A DNA stretch of 64,000 nt, taken from Nipponacmea schrenckii. Taxonomy: Eukaryota; Mollusca; Gastropoda; Lottiidae. Both the position numbers and the translations under genes were made by a program. The stretch's first letter is position 1, and every line of letters begins with the position of its first letter. Where the stretch lies: assembly GCA_030562195.1 (NCBI GenBank), contig JAUJPP010000005.1:14504826-14568825 (forward strand), in the 5' to 3' direction. Below are positions 34,911-46,558 of this stretch, piece by piece. A model generated the notes under the pieces. The model was not told the origin of the DNA and did no database searches. It was given only the letters and a program-made list of their open reading frames with translations.

Positions 34911-37900
34911 CCTGGTAGTTTATATGTATAGCTTGTGTACTCATTTCTTACATACACCGGAGGTTGGGTCACCCAACGTGTTTCTGAAAAACCAGAAGTT
35001 CTCACGCACAACCCAGAAGTGGTAGAAAATTTTTTATGATGTCTTTTTATTTTATACTCTTATGAAAACAAAGTGTGACAAATTTCTAATTTGCCACTCA
35101 ATAAGAAAAAGATCGAATTTGAAAAAAAATATGGTGAAAATATTTGAACCTTTTTATTTTGTCTCGCAACGCCAAGGACATTATGAAATCAATCTGTTCA
35201 CGCGTGATATCGGCATCTGTAATTATTTATAAAAGAAGTTAACAACTAGTTTCAACAATTCATAGGTCACAAAAGGTTGAAAGCGGATGCTTGTCTAAAC
35301 TTGTTACAAAACCTCCACCTTTTTCAACAATCACATAAAAAGCATAATATTTTTCATTTTCCGGAGCCATATGGTCAGTGGCAGCTTCAAGCAACCTCAA
35401 AAACAATTTAACTTCTGAATCCTAGTTGGATGGAAAGACGAAGGTTGCCTGTGAAGTTACAAAAAGAACTTGGGATTACGTGTATATTATCACAAATAAT
35501 TTAAATGGGGTGACTGACCCAATTACTGAAGTGAAACCAGTAAAACAAGTTAACATTCGGTATTGTGGTTTCTTTCCATGACTAAATACGGTCAACTCAA
35601 GACCAACTAATCTGAAACCTTTAAAAGATGTCTAAGGGAATCATATTTCACGATAGATTTCTTTTATTGACTGGACAACCACAACATGTCTTAATAATAA
35701 ATATTGGAAAATCCATGCAATTGAAAAGAAATTGCAGACAATAAAACAAAAATCGGCGACCATAGGTGTTTTATTCAACTTAAAAGTATTCATTCATAAG
35801 CGAAGTATATTAATCGTTTTGACCACAAAGCGCGTCCCCAAATCGAGGCTCGAAGAGCTTTATTCCGATTTGCCTGAAATTCAAGATGGTGACAAACAGG
35901 GGTGATAAGGTCATCAAAATATCGCTAATTAAAGGCGATAGGTTGGTTAACATGCTGATGAAATAACGTTCCAACTGAAATGAATTTCTATGTCATCCAC
36001 TATTAACAATCCTGTAATAATAATTTTAGTGCTCCCCCTTTGTCTCTTTAGAATGTGTACTAGTTATACCAATCTGATGTTTGTAAACCTGTATGGTTTT
36101 TTTCCTGGTGTTGATTTTCTCAATTAGTAAGAAAAATACACGAAAATAAATACGGCGGGGATCTAAATGAGCAACAAAAATTGTTTTTGGAATTGCCTTA
36201 AAATGCAAGTGAATCAAACATATTTATATAAATACCTATGTATAGCATCCATGAGCTGTAAATGTTGTTATTGTAATGCTTGAAGAAATAGAACTTGTTA
36301 TCAACTATACAAGAGTTATGTCTCTAAATGAAGATACTATGTCAATAGTAAGACATAGTAATAGTTGGTGATACAAATATGCGAATGTTAGTTTTAAGGT
36401 ATGGCACATCTAAAACGAGAAGTTTAAATTTCCCCTCGCTGGACAATTCTGATTTCTTGTTGAGAAGATTTTCACTGTTTTCACTTGCCATTTTGTCTAG
36501 CAGTAGCACGAGTGTGATGTTACAGGCACGCAGTAGAGGGACATAACTCTTGCAAGTTATAACCAATTTTATTTAGTGTAGGTCTACGGTTCTGATCGTT
36601 TGTAGCCTACTTGGTATTTATTTTATTCCAGATTATACCATAAAACTAGTTTCGATTTTCCCAACAGGTTTAAATTATAAATAAAAAGAAAATCGATGCG
36701 GGACAACAGATTAAAATATTTCGTTTCATATGAAACAAATGGCTGTTCCGGATTTTATCATAAACCTTTAGTTTCGTTTTACAAGTCTTTTTTGTACAGT
36801 TGGGCACGATGCGGCAAGTTGGGCAATGCGGCAAAACGTACCCACCGGAGGGTTGATGGATTTTGCTTTTTTTCTGGGTAAATTGGCGTATTAACATACT
36901 TAATCTTGGGGTGAAATTTCAATGGAATATTCCTATGCCTTGTCGGATTTTTTTACAGGGTCTTCGTTTTTTACCTCGTGGGGTCTTCTATTTTTAGGTC
37001 TTCGTTTTTTACCTTGTGGGGTCTTCTATTTTTAGGTCTTCGTTTTTTACCTTTTTTAGCAAACTATTGAAGAAACGAATGATAATTACCACATCGGAAG
37101 TAGTATTTTCCATATTTTCCAGGGGTAACGAATATAGCATGAACAACAACAACAACAGCAATGATAGGCCTAATAATAATTTGATATTGATAATTGTTAC
37201 ATATGTCTGTAGCCTATTATAGATTGACGCCATTTAAATCTTATCATATGATTTGTTATTACCACTGTACTTAAAGACATTACCAAAAATATAGGACTTT
37301 GTCACAAAGCTATGTTATCTTATAAAGAAGTTAATTTCACATCATGACTTGTACTCCACATAATGTTGACGTTCAAAAGTTATTTAATATACTTTACATA
37401 TTAATACATCATTGCACCCTCTGTGGCATCTTTACATTTTGAACTTTAAATAAAAAAATAAAACATTCTAAAATAGTTCTAAATAACCATTTGGGATCTT
37501 ACAATACGTTTACTTCAGAGGGCTTAAATACAAGTATTAAGAATTGTTCTCTCGATGTCTTTATTTTCCATATATTTTCATTATACAACTTAATATTAAG
37601 GATTTACTTTATTAAGGTAATTAGTTTCATGTATCATTCTTTAATATTGTAATATAGTATTGTAAAATAGCATAGTAGTTTAAATTAGCATTAGTAATAA
37701 AATACTATCATTACATTAAACAGGACTTTAGTTTTCTTTGAAACCTCCGAATCTGTCGTCTTTTGCCTTCTCGACGATTGTCACGTAACAATAATTTTAA
37801 AAAGGCTATAAACCAATATATTTCCATTATTTCAATGCGAGCTCCCATACAGGCTGGTTGAAAAGTCAGATTTGTTTAATTCATTGCATAAGAACTGATT

Positions 37901-40324
37901 CCGAGTTTTCGGTTTTCAGATAGAGCAATATCGATAACTCGGACTTCTCGAGATCCTAAGAATATCGAATCCTAAGAATTCAGAAGACAATCCTAGGAAT
38001 CCAAAAAGTCCGAGTTTTCGATCTCCCGCTTACCGCTACTAAAGTAGACATGGTTAGCATATAAATATTAACATATACACTGTAGCTTCTTATAGACTTG
38101 ATTTGTAATAAACATAGGCCTATATTCAGGGAATGCGTTATATTGTTTGGATTTTTATGAAGACACGAAACATCATGCCTTGTTCAAGGAATGGTTGTCT
38201 CAAGGGCAAGTTCTCTCTGTAGTTTATGGGATGCTGTGTCTTAGCATGAACATACAATTTTAGTTCTCAAGAAAGTCAATATGAGTATATTATATTCATC
38301 AATGAACTTACCTGGTGTCATAAAGTAACAAAATCCCTTTAAATCTGGAAAACTCACCAAACTCATTTTTGATAAACGCTTAATCAATTTAATAAGTGTT
38401 TTTTTTTATGTTATTTATGGCAGCAGGTATATTATTTTACGGACGAAAAGAGCTCTTATTGGCCCCAATAAATCATAAACCAAGCCGTTTTATCATGTCG
38501 TATCGCGATACATCGATTCAAGATATATCGTGCCTTCAAATTTACAATATGCAATGAAAAGTCTTGAATGAAACATTTTTTCGAGTGTTCTGCTTTGAGA
38601 GCAGACGGTTATTGGTTATTTTTTTGCATTTACATTTGCACAAGACATACCGTGGTGGTCTTGGATTTTCTTATATTTATATTTTCTATTTTATACATTG
38701 CAGCCGCATTCCATAGTCTACTGGCAACACTGAATAAGAATAGCTTGACAAGTAACCCGTATCACAGAGTTTTATACATTAGAAATAAATATTGCTCAAA
38801 GTTCAAGCCTACAAATAAAAAGACATGGTCTATTACACAACAAAATACTACATTTTTGGAAAAAGCTCTTGGTTCACTGTCATTTAGGCACACATTTTTT
38901 AAGCACACCTCATTTAGACACACGGTCAGACAAGCACATGTCATTTAGGCCGAGTCGAGTGTTATTTAGGCACAGCTTTTTAGGCACACTTTAATTAAGT
39001 CACATACTCAATAAAACAAAAAAAATGAAAATTTCACATTTTGCCTTTTTACTAAAAGCGGCTGAGAGAATACCGGGCAAAGTGCTTAAGTATTAAAGCT
39101 ATAGGGCAGAATGTCATTTGTCAGTCAAAGTGCTGTAAGATATTGCTATTCGAGGATTTTTTAAAGAAATAAAGCGCAAATGAAAAAAAAATTATAGCTG
39201 TTATTAAGAATTGAATTAGTCAAAAACACTGGCATTTAATTTGGTTTAAAAAAATATAGGGAATTTTACTTTGACTTTCATCAGTCACTTATTGTCCATA
39301 ACGATTTTTTTAATATTCATATACTTTACAGTAAGAAGGCTGAGAATATAACCCTAGCCAAGTTTCCGCTTGAGAAATTATCTATAGGGAATTTTAGGAC
39401 ATTTAATTGTTCAGGTTAAATAAATTTTAAAACGTATTATAACGCTCAGGTTCGGGTACCTTTTTTATTAGGTTAAAGCTTATTATCAGAAAAAGTTTAG
39501 GAGTTTCGACTGATTGTTTGATTGCAGAATTTGAAAAGAAACACATACAAAAATAGGCATCTAAAAGGTAATTATTTCAGATTATTTAACTAGAATAACA
39601 ACTAGGCTGTATAATAACGTGGAGATTGAGAGCTTGTATATATTTTACTGCTGTCTAAGATTTCGAGCTATATAGGTTTCTATGATTTGTGTGTTGAGTT
39701 GACTGATTGTAAGGTATCAGTGTTCTAGTGAGGGCTTCTGCAAATAAAATAAGAGTTCTGACACAGATCATTCTGTCTTCACTTAATGGTGTCAAATACA
39801 ATCGTCCATTATCAGTCAAGCAATCTTTAATGTTGTGTAAGTCTCTAGATATTTTGAATATTATATCTCTAGATTAAGTAAGTGCCTCATTCACAAATAT
39901 TCTTAGTGTTAGTTGCCGTCAAATTTATTTTGTTCCCATACACTTTTTGCGTTTGCTCTGTAGCTTACAAATCATACAATAATGTCTCTCTAGTAATTTT
40001 ATACGCATGAAACATAAAATATGGAGGTATATGGTCGTCAACCATGTCCGACCGTCCACAATTGCTCGTAAACACTCTACACGGCACACGTCTTTACATA
40101 TTTGGACGAAACATGCTGAAAATCACCCATTGATAAACCCTATTGTAAGCACTCTACAGGGCAAAGACAATAATTCTTAATACATATATTTATATTTTAT
40201 TTTGACTGTCATGTCAATAAATGTCTTTCTTTTACTTTAATTCATCCTTAAAGGGATACTGGTTTCTCGGTCGACTTTTTGTCAAACTATTATTTATAAT
40301 TGTGACTTTTTGTGTTACTTTAGG
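34911..40324. other. Mostly unassigned; weak exon-like pieces on the minus strand
   Basis: No complete gene is visible. 35430-35290 (minus) reads as an exon-like run with LFLRLLEAATDHMAPENEKY and YAFYVIVEKGGGFVTS. 35220-35150 (minus) follows a good acceptor and continues DADITREQIDFIMSLALRD, so a spliced gene remnant is possible. 36342-36566 and 37009-37233 (minus) are short frames; the second has a Leu-rich hydrophobic run, partly from a CAA microsatellite. A tandem repeat of about 50 bp (GGTCTTCGTTTTTTACC) lies at 36960-37055. Short diverged TTTAGGCACAC repeats occur at 38880-38990. Confidence 0.35.
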
Positions 40325-41446
40325 ATGGGGAATAAGATACGACGGTTTTTGTATATTGGTATTGTATCATTTATATGTACTGTTGTGTGGTATTCCATAA
40401 CCCTACCAATTAGCATAACGTTCGTCAAGCCACGAGTGAGCAATGAAAGTATACACAATGTGGTACCAGCTCTGAGTAAAGAGAATGAAATAAATGAAAA
40501 ATATTTGGTATACCTGTGCGATAAAAAGAAATATTGTGGTGGCTGGGGGGACAGGCAGAGAGGAATAGTTTCTTTGTTTTTACTTTCTTTGGTGTGGAAA
40601 CGGACATTTAAAATTGTGTTAACCACCCCATGTGATATTAGACCCTATTTTAAACCCACCAAAGAATATAACTGGATATTCACCGAAGATGAATTGAAAG
40701 CTTTGAAAAGTAAAAGAACGGAAACATTGGATACTATGGGCGTTGATACACCACTGTTAAATATGAACATGAGCAGCTCAGAGATTGCGGATGTGTTGTA
40801 CGTTAAAACAAATTGCTATAATTTTTTATTAATTGCCAAAAAATATAACAAGTTTCTACCGGTGTTTTTAAGAAACAGGGGACGTGCTGGTGTATTTCGG
40901 GAATCTTGGAGAAGATTGATGATCCCAACGGACAAACTGATTAGTCAAGTCGTGAAAATAGAGTCAAAGGGTGTGATAAATTCCGATGCCAAAAAAACGG
41001 GAAAGGAACTAGTTTGCGTACATTTACGAACAGCACTTAGTGAATTGATACCAAATTCCTACCAAGGATTTCCTCTTGAGGCTATTCCAAAGATGTGGGA
41101 TTTTATCGACACACATTATCATAATAAATCTAGGATATTTATAGCCACAGATAATCTCGATGCCCGAAAAATTGCTGTTTCTAAATATGGTAAAAGATAT
41201 ATTGGAAGTTACGCCCCTACATTGCACCCAGATGATATGCGATCAAATTTAACAGCGGCTTGTAGATCTCAAGAATCTGCTTATGTGGATCAGATAGTAT
41301 TATCTAAATGTGATGTTCTTTTTTATTACAGACGTAGTGGTTTCAGTATGCACGCTTCTTATCTCAAAACTAAGTGGACAGATATTTATTCAATCATGAA
41401 AAAAGACAAAAGTACATTTTCTATGGAAAAATCAAATCATAACTGA
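40325..41446 (+). CDS. Putative Golgi fucosyltransferase-like type II membrane protein
   Basis: This single-exon frame has 373 residues from ATG 40325. Residues 8-25 form one membrane-spanning segment after a basic MGNKIRRF start, as in Golgi type II glycosyltransferases. Motifs resembling GT-B fucosyltransferases are CGGWGDRQRGIVSLFLLSL near 52-70, VCVHLRTAL with Arg235 (the HxRx donor-binding motif), IFIATDN with Asp276, and a C-terminal CDVLFYYRRSGFSMHASYLK segment. The family transfers fucose from GDP-fucose to glycans. A TTTGTGTTACTTTAG acceptor-like run ends just before the ATG, so a 5' UTR intron is likely. AATAAA occurs at 41463. The frame shows no breaks. Substrate is unknown and the family call is by motif only. 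Confidence 0.65.
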   Translation: MGNKIRRFLYIGIVSFICTVVWYSITLPISITFVKPRVSNESIHNVVPALSKENEINEKYLVYLCDKKKYCGGWGDRQRGIVSLFLLSLVWKRTFKIVLTTPCDIRPYFKPTKEYNWIFTEDELKALKSKRTETLDTMGVDTPLLNMNMSSSEIADVLYVKTNCYNFLLIAKKYNKFLPVFLRNRGRAGVFRESWRRLMIPTDKLISQVVKIESKGVINSDAKKTGKELVCVHLRTALSELIPNSYQGFPLEAIPKMWDFIDTHYHNKSRIFIATDNLDARKIAVSKYGKRYIGSYAPTLHPDDMRSNLTAACRSQESAYVDQIVLSKCDVLFYYRRSGFSMHASYLKTKWTDIYSIMKKDKSTFSMEKSNHN

Positions 41447-41462
41447 TGATGTTGTTGTATTG

Positions 41463-41468
41463 AATAAA
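41463..41468 (+). terminator. Polyadenylation signal of the fucosyltransferase-like gene
   Basis: An AATAAA lies 17 bp after the stop codon. A second AATAAA follows at about 41674. Either could serve. Confidence 0.45.
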
Positions 41469-41474
41469 ACTAAT

Positions 41475-43036
41475 AATTTTCGATGAATATTTTGAGATAT
41501 TGGTTAATGGTGATTTAATTATCTTGATTATGGTGAAAGTTAAGTTTTGTAATTTAGATTCATTTTAATCAAACTACTAAAAAATAGTGTTTTTATATAT
41601 TATTATTCATTTGTAATTGTTTTAATTTGTTGTTGGAATTATTCTGTTAATGTTCCAAATTGTTTATTTTTTGAATAAATTGAAAGAAAATCCCTTTTCA
41701 GCTTCAAATAAATGAATTCCAAATACAGGTTTAATAGGTTGTTTATTTTTGCATTTCAATCTAGTTTTTGAAGATAGACAAAAAGTTGATTTCAATTCTT
41801 TGTATGATTTTATTTTGCATTTTTAATAAAATTAACCCTGTTTGAAATTTTAACTTCTAATTCATGGGACATGTATTAAATGTAAAGCATTTTGTTACAA
41901 TTCAAGTTGCTTCTATAAATAAAACACAGGGTTTGAAAGACTGTAATAACATTGAAACCAATTTAGAAAGAGCATTCTGGTTAATTATTGTGTAATGTTA
42001 AATAGAATCAGATCAAAAATCTGTATAGGTACCTATAGTTACTGTTTTTGTCGAGGCAAAAATGGGTTAAAATCTGCAATTTTTAGCCAGTTTGATTTTG
42101 ATATAAATGAATTCGTAGGGTTCGAATAATGCCATTTGTCAGCATCTATTATAATTAAGCAAGGGAATTCAATCATTCGAAATCTCAAATAACATAATAT
42201 TAATAAGCTACATCTAGACGAAAATAATATGACGAAGAAGAAGGCCTAGCGTAGGCTGCTCAAGAAGTTATGGAAATATGCATAATATTACACATGAACT
42301 GACTCAAGTGAATATATTTATTTTTAATTCCGGAAAAAATTACCCTTGGTAATTTGTGTTGCTCAGTATTATTATGTGCTTGTAAGATATTCTCCTCGTC
42401 TGTGTTGACCCAAATATTTGGTTTATTGCGCATATATTTTTAACGTGAACCATTGTATGTCAATTTTTGTATAAGACTGTGCTCTGTGGTTCGTATCAAA
42501 TTAATGTATTCACTTGTGGTCAAATTATAAAGTGTGTATTTTTTATTACTTAACTTGTTCAAACGCTTGGTTTGGTTAATAGAGTAAATTGAGATATTGG
42601 TTCTCGTTTGTTATTGGCAATAGAACAACAAGGCCCCATTCTGTACTTTGTCTTTGGGTATTCTACACATTGGGATAGAACTAATTCCTCTTTGAGCTGA
42701 CACTAGCTCCCGTTAATAGAGGTATATTCCGCGGAGGTTATGGGCCTGAAAAGCAAAACCCCGCCACAAGAAAAACAAATCAAGTTACACGCTACAAAAA
42801 CCTTATCAGTTGTCATATTCACATAATATTTAGTGGTGTGCTTAGAGTGTATTTGAAGTGGAATCTCAGTACTGATCTATCAATTCTAGTTCATAATGTT
42901 TTTACAAAATGATATTTAAACGTTTTGTCGCTTTTTGCTAGAGATAATAAATGGAATGCCAAAATGCCATTGTTGTTGTGGAAATTATTAAGGAATGTGG
43001 GCAATAACAACAACGTCCGGTTACGTCATCATTTAT
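41475..43036. other. No gene seen
   Basis: AT-rich intergenic DNA between the fucosyltransferase-like gene and the left end of element B. It contains no assignable repeat or frame. Confidence 0.5.
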
Positions 43037-43486
43037 GCCGAGTTCAAGTCAGCAGACAATACGATTTGCAGACAATAACTAGAAAATTAGTTAGCAGACG
43101 ATAGCCCGCAGACAATAAGAAATTATTACTTTTTGACTCATCCTCGCATTTCAACCAATCAACGACAGCGACACATTGAAAATTATGGGGATTCCTTCAA
43201 GGGACACAAATCATGTACTAACAACACATGGTGCCCAGGAACGTAAAATTTATAGAAATAACTGGATATAAATGGAATTCTACTTCTACAGGACAAGATA
43301 AACTATGGAAAACGTTCATTATTCATTTTTCAAGCATTTGAAAGGTAGAAAAATCACTTCGGACTCCAGACTAAATTTTCTTTGCGATTAAACAAACATA
43401 GGCAACATGCATACAGACCGCATTAAAGATGTCGCATGTAAAGATAACGATGAAAATAAAAGATTGCAAAAGTCTTCAAAAACACA
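43037..43486 (+). repeat. Left terminal segment of element B
   Basis: This is the same as 19355-19790, with GCAGACAATA-type motifs at 43052, 43068, 43094 and 43108. It carries the AGGCAAC insertion near 43400 that is also found in the right end of element A. The flanking sequence outside 43037 differs from that outside 19355, so the element boundary is sharp. Confidence 0.75.
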
Positions 43487-45418
43487 TCGTTTTGCCACTT
43501 TTAGACTACAATAAACATTAAGATAAGTTAATATACTTCAAATTCTACTAGGTGTAGTATCTCGGAATTCCTGCTTTTAACCCAAAAATTCCATCAGAAG
43601 CTACCCCCACCCCATCTCCCACAAGAAGCTAGTTATAAGCATTCGTAAATCGTGTTTGTCAACATCAAAGACACCCTTACCACTGTTTTGCCACTTTGTG
43701 ACTAGGATAAATATAAAGATAAATTAATATACTTTTGATTCTTCTAGGTGTAGTGTCTCGGAATTCCTGCTTTTAATCCGAAAATTCCATCGGAAATAAC
43801 CATACTCTATCATGTGATAAATGACAAAATGACAAGAACCACCCTTTCACTGTTTTGCTGACATTAATACCACCCGTACTTCAGTTTTGCCACTTTTAAA
43901 GTGGGATAAATATTAAGATAAATGAATATACTTTTGATTCTACTAGGTGTAGTATCTCGGAATTCCTGCTTTTAATCCGAAAATTCCATCAGACACCCCC
44001 CCCCCCAATTATTACCAAGCCATAAGTCATGTTTGTTGACATCAAAACCATCCTTACCACTGTTTTGCCACTTTTATACTAGGATAAATATTAATATAAA
44101 TGAATAACCTTTTGATTCTACTAGGTGTAGTATCTCGGAATTCCTGCTTTTAATCCGAAAATTCCATCAGACACCCCCCCCCCCCCAATTATAACCAAGC
44201 CATAAGTCAAGTTTGTCAACATCAAAACCACCCTTACCACTGTTTTGCCACTTTTATACTAGGATAAATATTAATATAAATGAATATCCTTTTGATTCTA
44301 CTAGGTGTAGTATCTCGGAATTCCTGATTTTAATCCGAAAATTCTATCAGATACCAACCCCCCTCCCCCATAATTTTAACCAAGCCATAAGTCATGTTTG
44401 TTGACATCAAAACTACCACTGTTTTGCCACTTTTATACTAGGATAATTATTAATATAAATGAATATCCTTTTGATTCTTCTAGGTGTAGTATCTCGGAAT
44501 TCCTGCTTTTAATCCGAAAATTCCATCAGACACCCCCCCCCCCCAATTATTACCAAGCCATAAGTCATGTTTGTCGACATTAGAACCACCCTTACCACAG
44601 TTTTGCCACTTTTATACTAGGATAAATATTAAGATGAATGAATATCCTTTTGATTCTACTAGGTGTAGTATCTCGGAATTCCTGCTTTTAATCCGAAAAT
44701 TCCATCAGAGACCCCCCCTCCCCAATTATTACCAAGCCATAAGTCATGTTTGTTGACATCAAAACCATCCTTGCCACTGTTTTGCCACTTTTATACTAGG
44801 ATAAATATTAAGATAAATGAATAAACTTTTGATTCTACTAGGTGTTGTATCTCGGAATTCCTGCTTTTAATCCGAAAATTCCATCGGAAACAACCATACT
44901 CTGGCATGTAATAAATGACAAAGTCTATGTTTGTTGACATTAATACCACCCGTACTTCAGTTTTGCCACTTTTAAAGTGGGATAAATATTAAGATAAATG
45001 AATATCCTTTTGATTCTACTAGGTGTAGTATCTCGGAATTCCTGCTTTTAATCCGAAAATTCCATCAGACACCCCCCCCCCCCCCAATTATTACCAAGCC
45101 ATAAGTCATGTTTGTTGACATCAGAACTACCCTTACCACAGTTTTGCCACTTTTATACTAGGATAAATATTAATATAAATGAATATACTTTTGATTCTAC
45201 TAGGTGTAGTGTCTCGGAATTCCTGCTTTTAATCCGAAAATTCCATCAGACACCCCCCCCCCCCCCCAATTATTACCAAGCCATAAGTCATGTTTGTTGA
45301 CATCAGAACCACCCTTACCACTGTTTTGCCACTTTTATACTAGGATAAATATTAATATAAATGAATATCCTTTTGATTCTACTAGGTGTAGTGTCTAAGA
45401 ATTCCTGCTTTTAATCTG
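43487..45418 (+). repeat. Satellite array, unit about 185 bp, about 10 copies
   Basis: The units are the same as in 19791-22284, including the C homopolymer and the AACCATACTC variant. The last unit breaks off inside CTGCTTTTAATC, where the cargo begins. Confidence 0.95.
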
Positions 45419-45640
45419 AAACCGGCAAAGAAATCCTCAACGGACCAGACTACAATAGTTACAATCCACAATATTTTAGTCCCATAAGTTTGAGTTGCTT
45501 CCCATGAATCAGTGTGAAATTAGTTTTCCGACAAATTATTGGACAAGGGTGCGGATTTTCCAGTACATGTCCTTGTTTCGGCTGTAATAATACCTTTAAA
45601 TGTACATTTTCGATTGTCAATAAAGTACTTATTGAACAAA
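45419..45640 (+). pseudogene. Cys-rich C-terminal fragment with polyadenylation signal
   Basis: Read in two frames, the plus strand gives ETGKEILNGPDYNSYNPQYF and, after a stop, RQIIGQGCGFSSTCPCFGCN followed by NTFKC. A cluster of five cysteines in about 16 residues suggests the metal-binding tail of a larger protein. AATAAA follows at 45619. It sits directly against the satellite array, as if the upstream part of a gene had been removed. I do not recognise the parent protein. Confidence 0.35.
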
Positions 45641-45829
45641 TTCACTTCTATTGATCTTATTTTTATTTTAGTTTTTATTTTATAAACATGGGAAGGGAGA
45701 AGGAGGAGGGGGGGGGGTGTTGTCGGTCTTCGGACCGTTTAACCATTGTAAGTGGATCATTTATTGTGTTATTTTCCTTCATGAATGCATAATGATAAAG
45801 CACTAAGTCTATAGTTTGAAATTTTTTTA

Positions 45830-46558
45830 TTAAAGTGAATTCATATCGAAAATATCTAGTTTTATCTTTCTCATCCAATACAAACTTAAGTCTTTACCAG
45901 GATGTACACCATCTTTCAAAAGCTGAATGTTTACTGAATAACGACCCCTCCTTTTTTTCTGTTTTCTATGCCTTGTTAAGTCTTTATCAAAGTTCAAACC
46001 CACAACTCCCATCATATCATTTAGTTCCCTTATTTCACTATTAAGTTTCATAATTTGTTTGGAGACCTCTTTATCCACACAACTTGCTCCGATGATATCC
46101 GACCTCTCACCTTTCAATCTATTCCTAATGGATGGGGAAAATGTAGGACATTCCAGAATTTTAATTTCGACTTGTTTGTCAAACTTTCCAATAAAACAAA
46201 GTAAACTCCTGTATACCATTGACAGTTCACAAATTAAATCTTGTTCACTAGTATACCGAAGACTTATGAGCCGGTTCTCCTTTAACCCGACATCACAGGT
46301 TCCTGTCCAAAAATATATCCTTATACGTCCATGTCGTTTGATAGCACTTGGTAATCGATCTTTCACCATTTCTACTAGATCCCCAGTACCTCCACCAGGC
46401 AAGCACCAGAATTCCAACAAGTTAGTGCGTCCGTCACATTCATTCTTCAGACAAAAACCTTTGCTGTCGGAAACAATTATTGGTTTGAATGTAAGGTTGC
46501 AAATATCTGGATAAGAAACATCCTGACTCAAAATTCTCCTGATTTTTAAAAGACTCAT
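45830..46558 (-). CDS. SGNH/GDSL-hydrolase-like protein of element B
   Basis: An intact 242-residue frame from ATG 46558. Candidate SGNH blocks are VSDSKG with Ser32 (nucleophile position, Ser-Asp-Ser instead of Gly-Asp-Ser), a GGGTG loop at 55-59, WTGTCD at 84-89 (block III, normally GxND) and DGVHPG with Asp216 and His219 (block V). No signal peptide or membrane segment is present; a basic KQKKRRGR run lies at 199-206. Such proteins hydrolyse esters; the substrate here is unknown. I recall similar stand-alone SGNH-like proteins in invertebrate transposons, which fits its place between the left array and the divergently oriented large gene. Activity is unproven. Confidence 0.6.
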   Translation of the reverse strand: MSLLKIRRILSQDVSYPDICNLTFKPIIVSDSKGFCLKNECDGRTNLLEFWCLPGGGTGDLVEMVKDRLPSAIKRHGRIRIYFWTGTCDVGLKENRLISLRYTSEQDLICELSMVYRSLLCFIGKFDKQVEIKILECPTFSPSIRNRLKGERSDIIGASCVDKEVSKQIMKLNSEIRELNDMMGVVGLNFDKDLTRHRKQKKRRGRYSVNIQLLKDGVHPGKDLSLYWMRKIKLDIFDMNSL

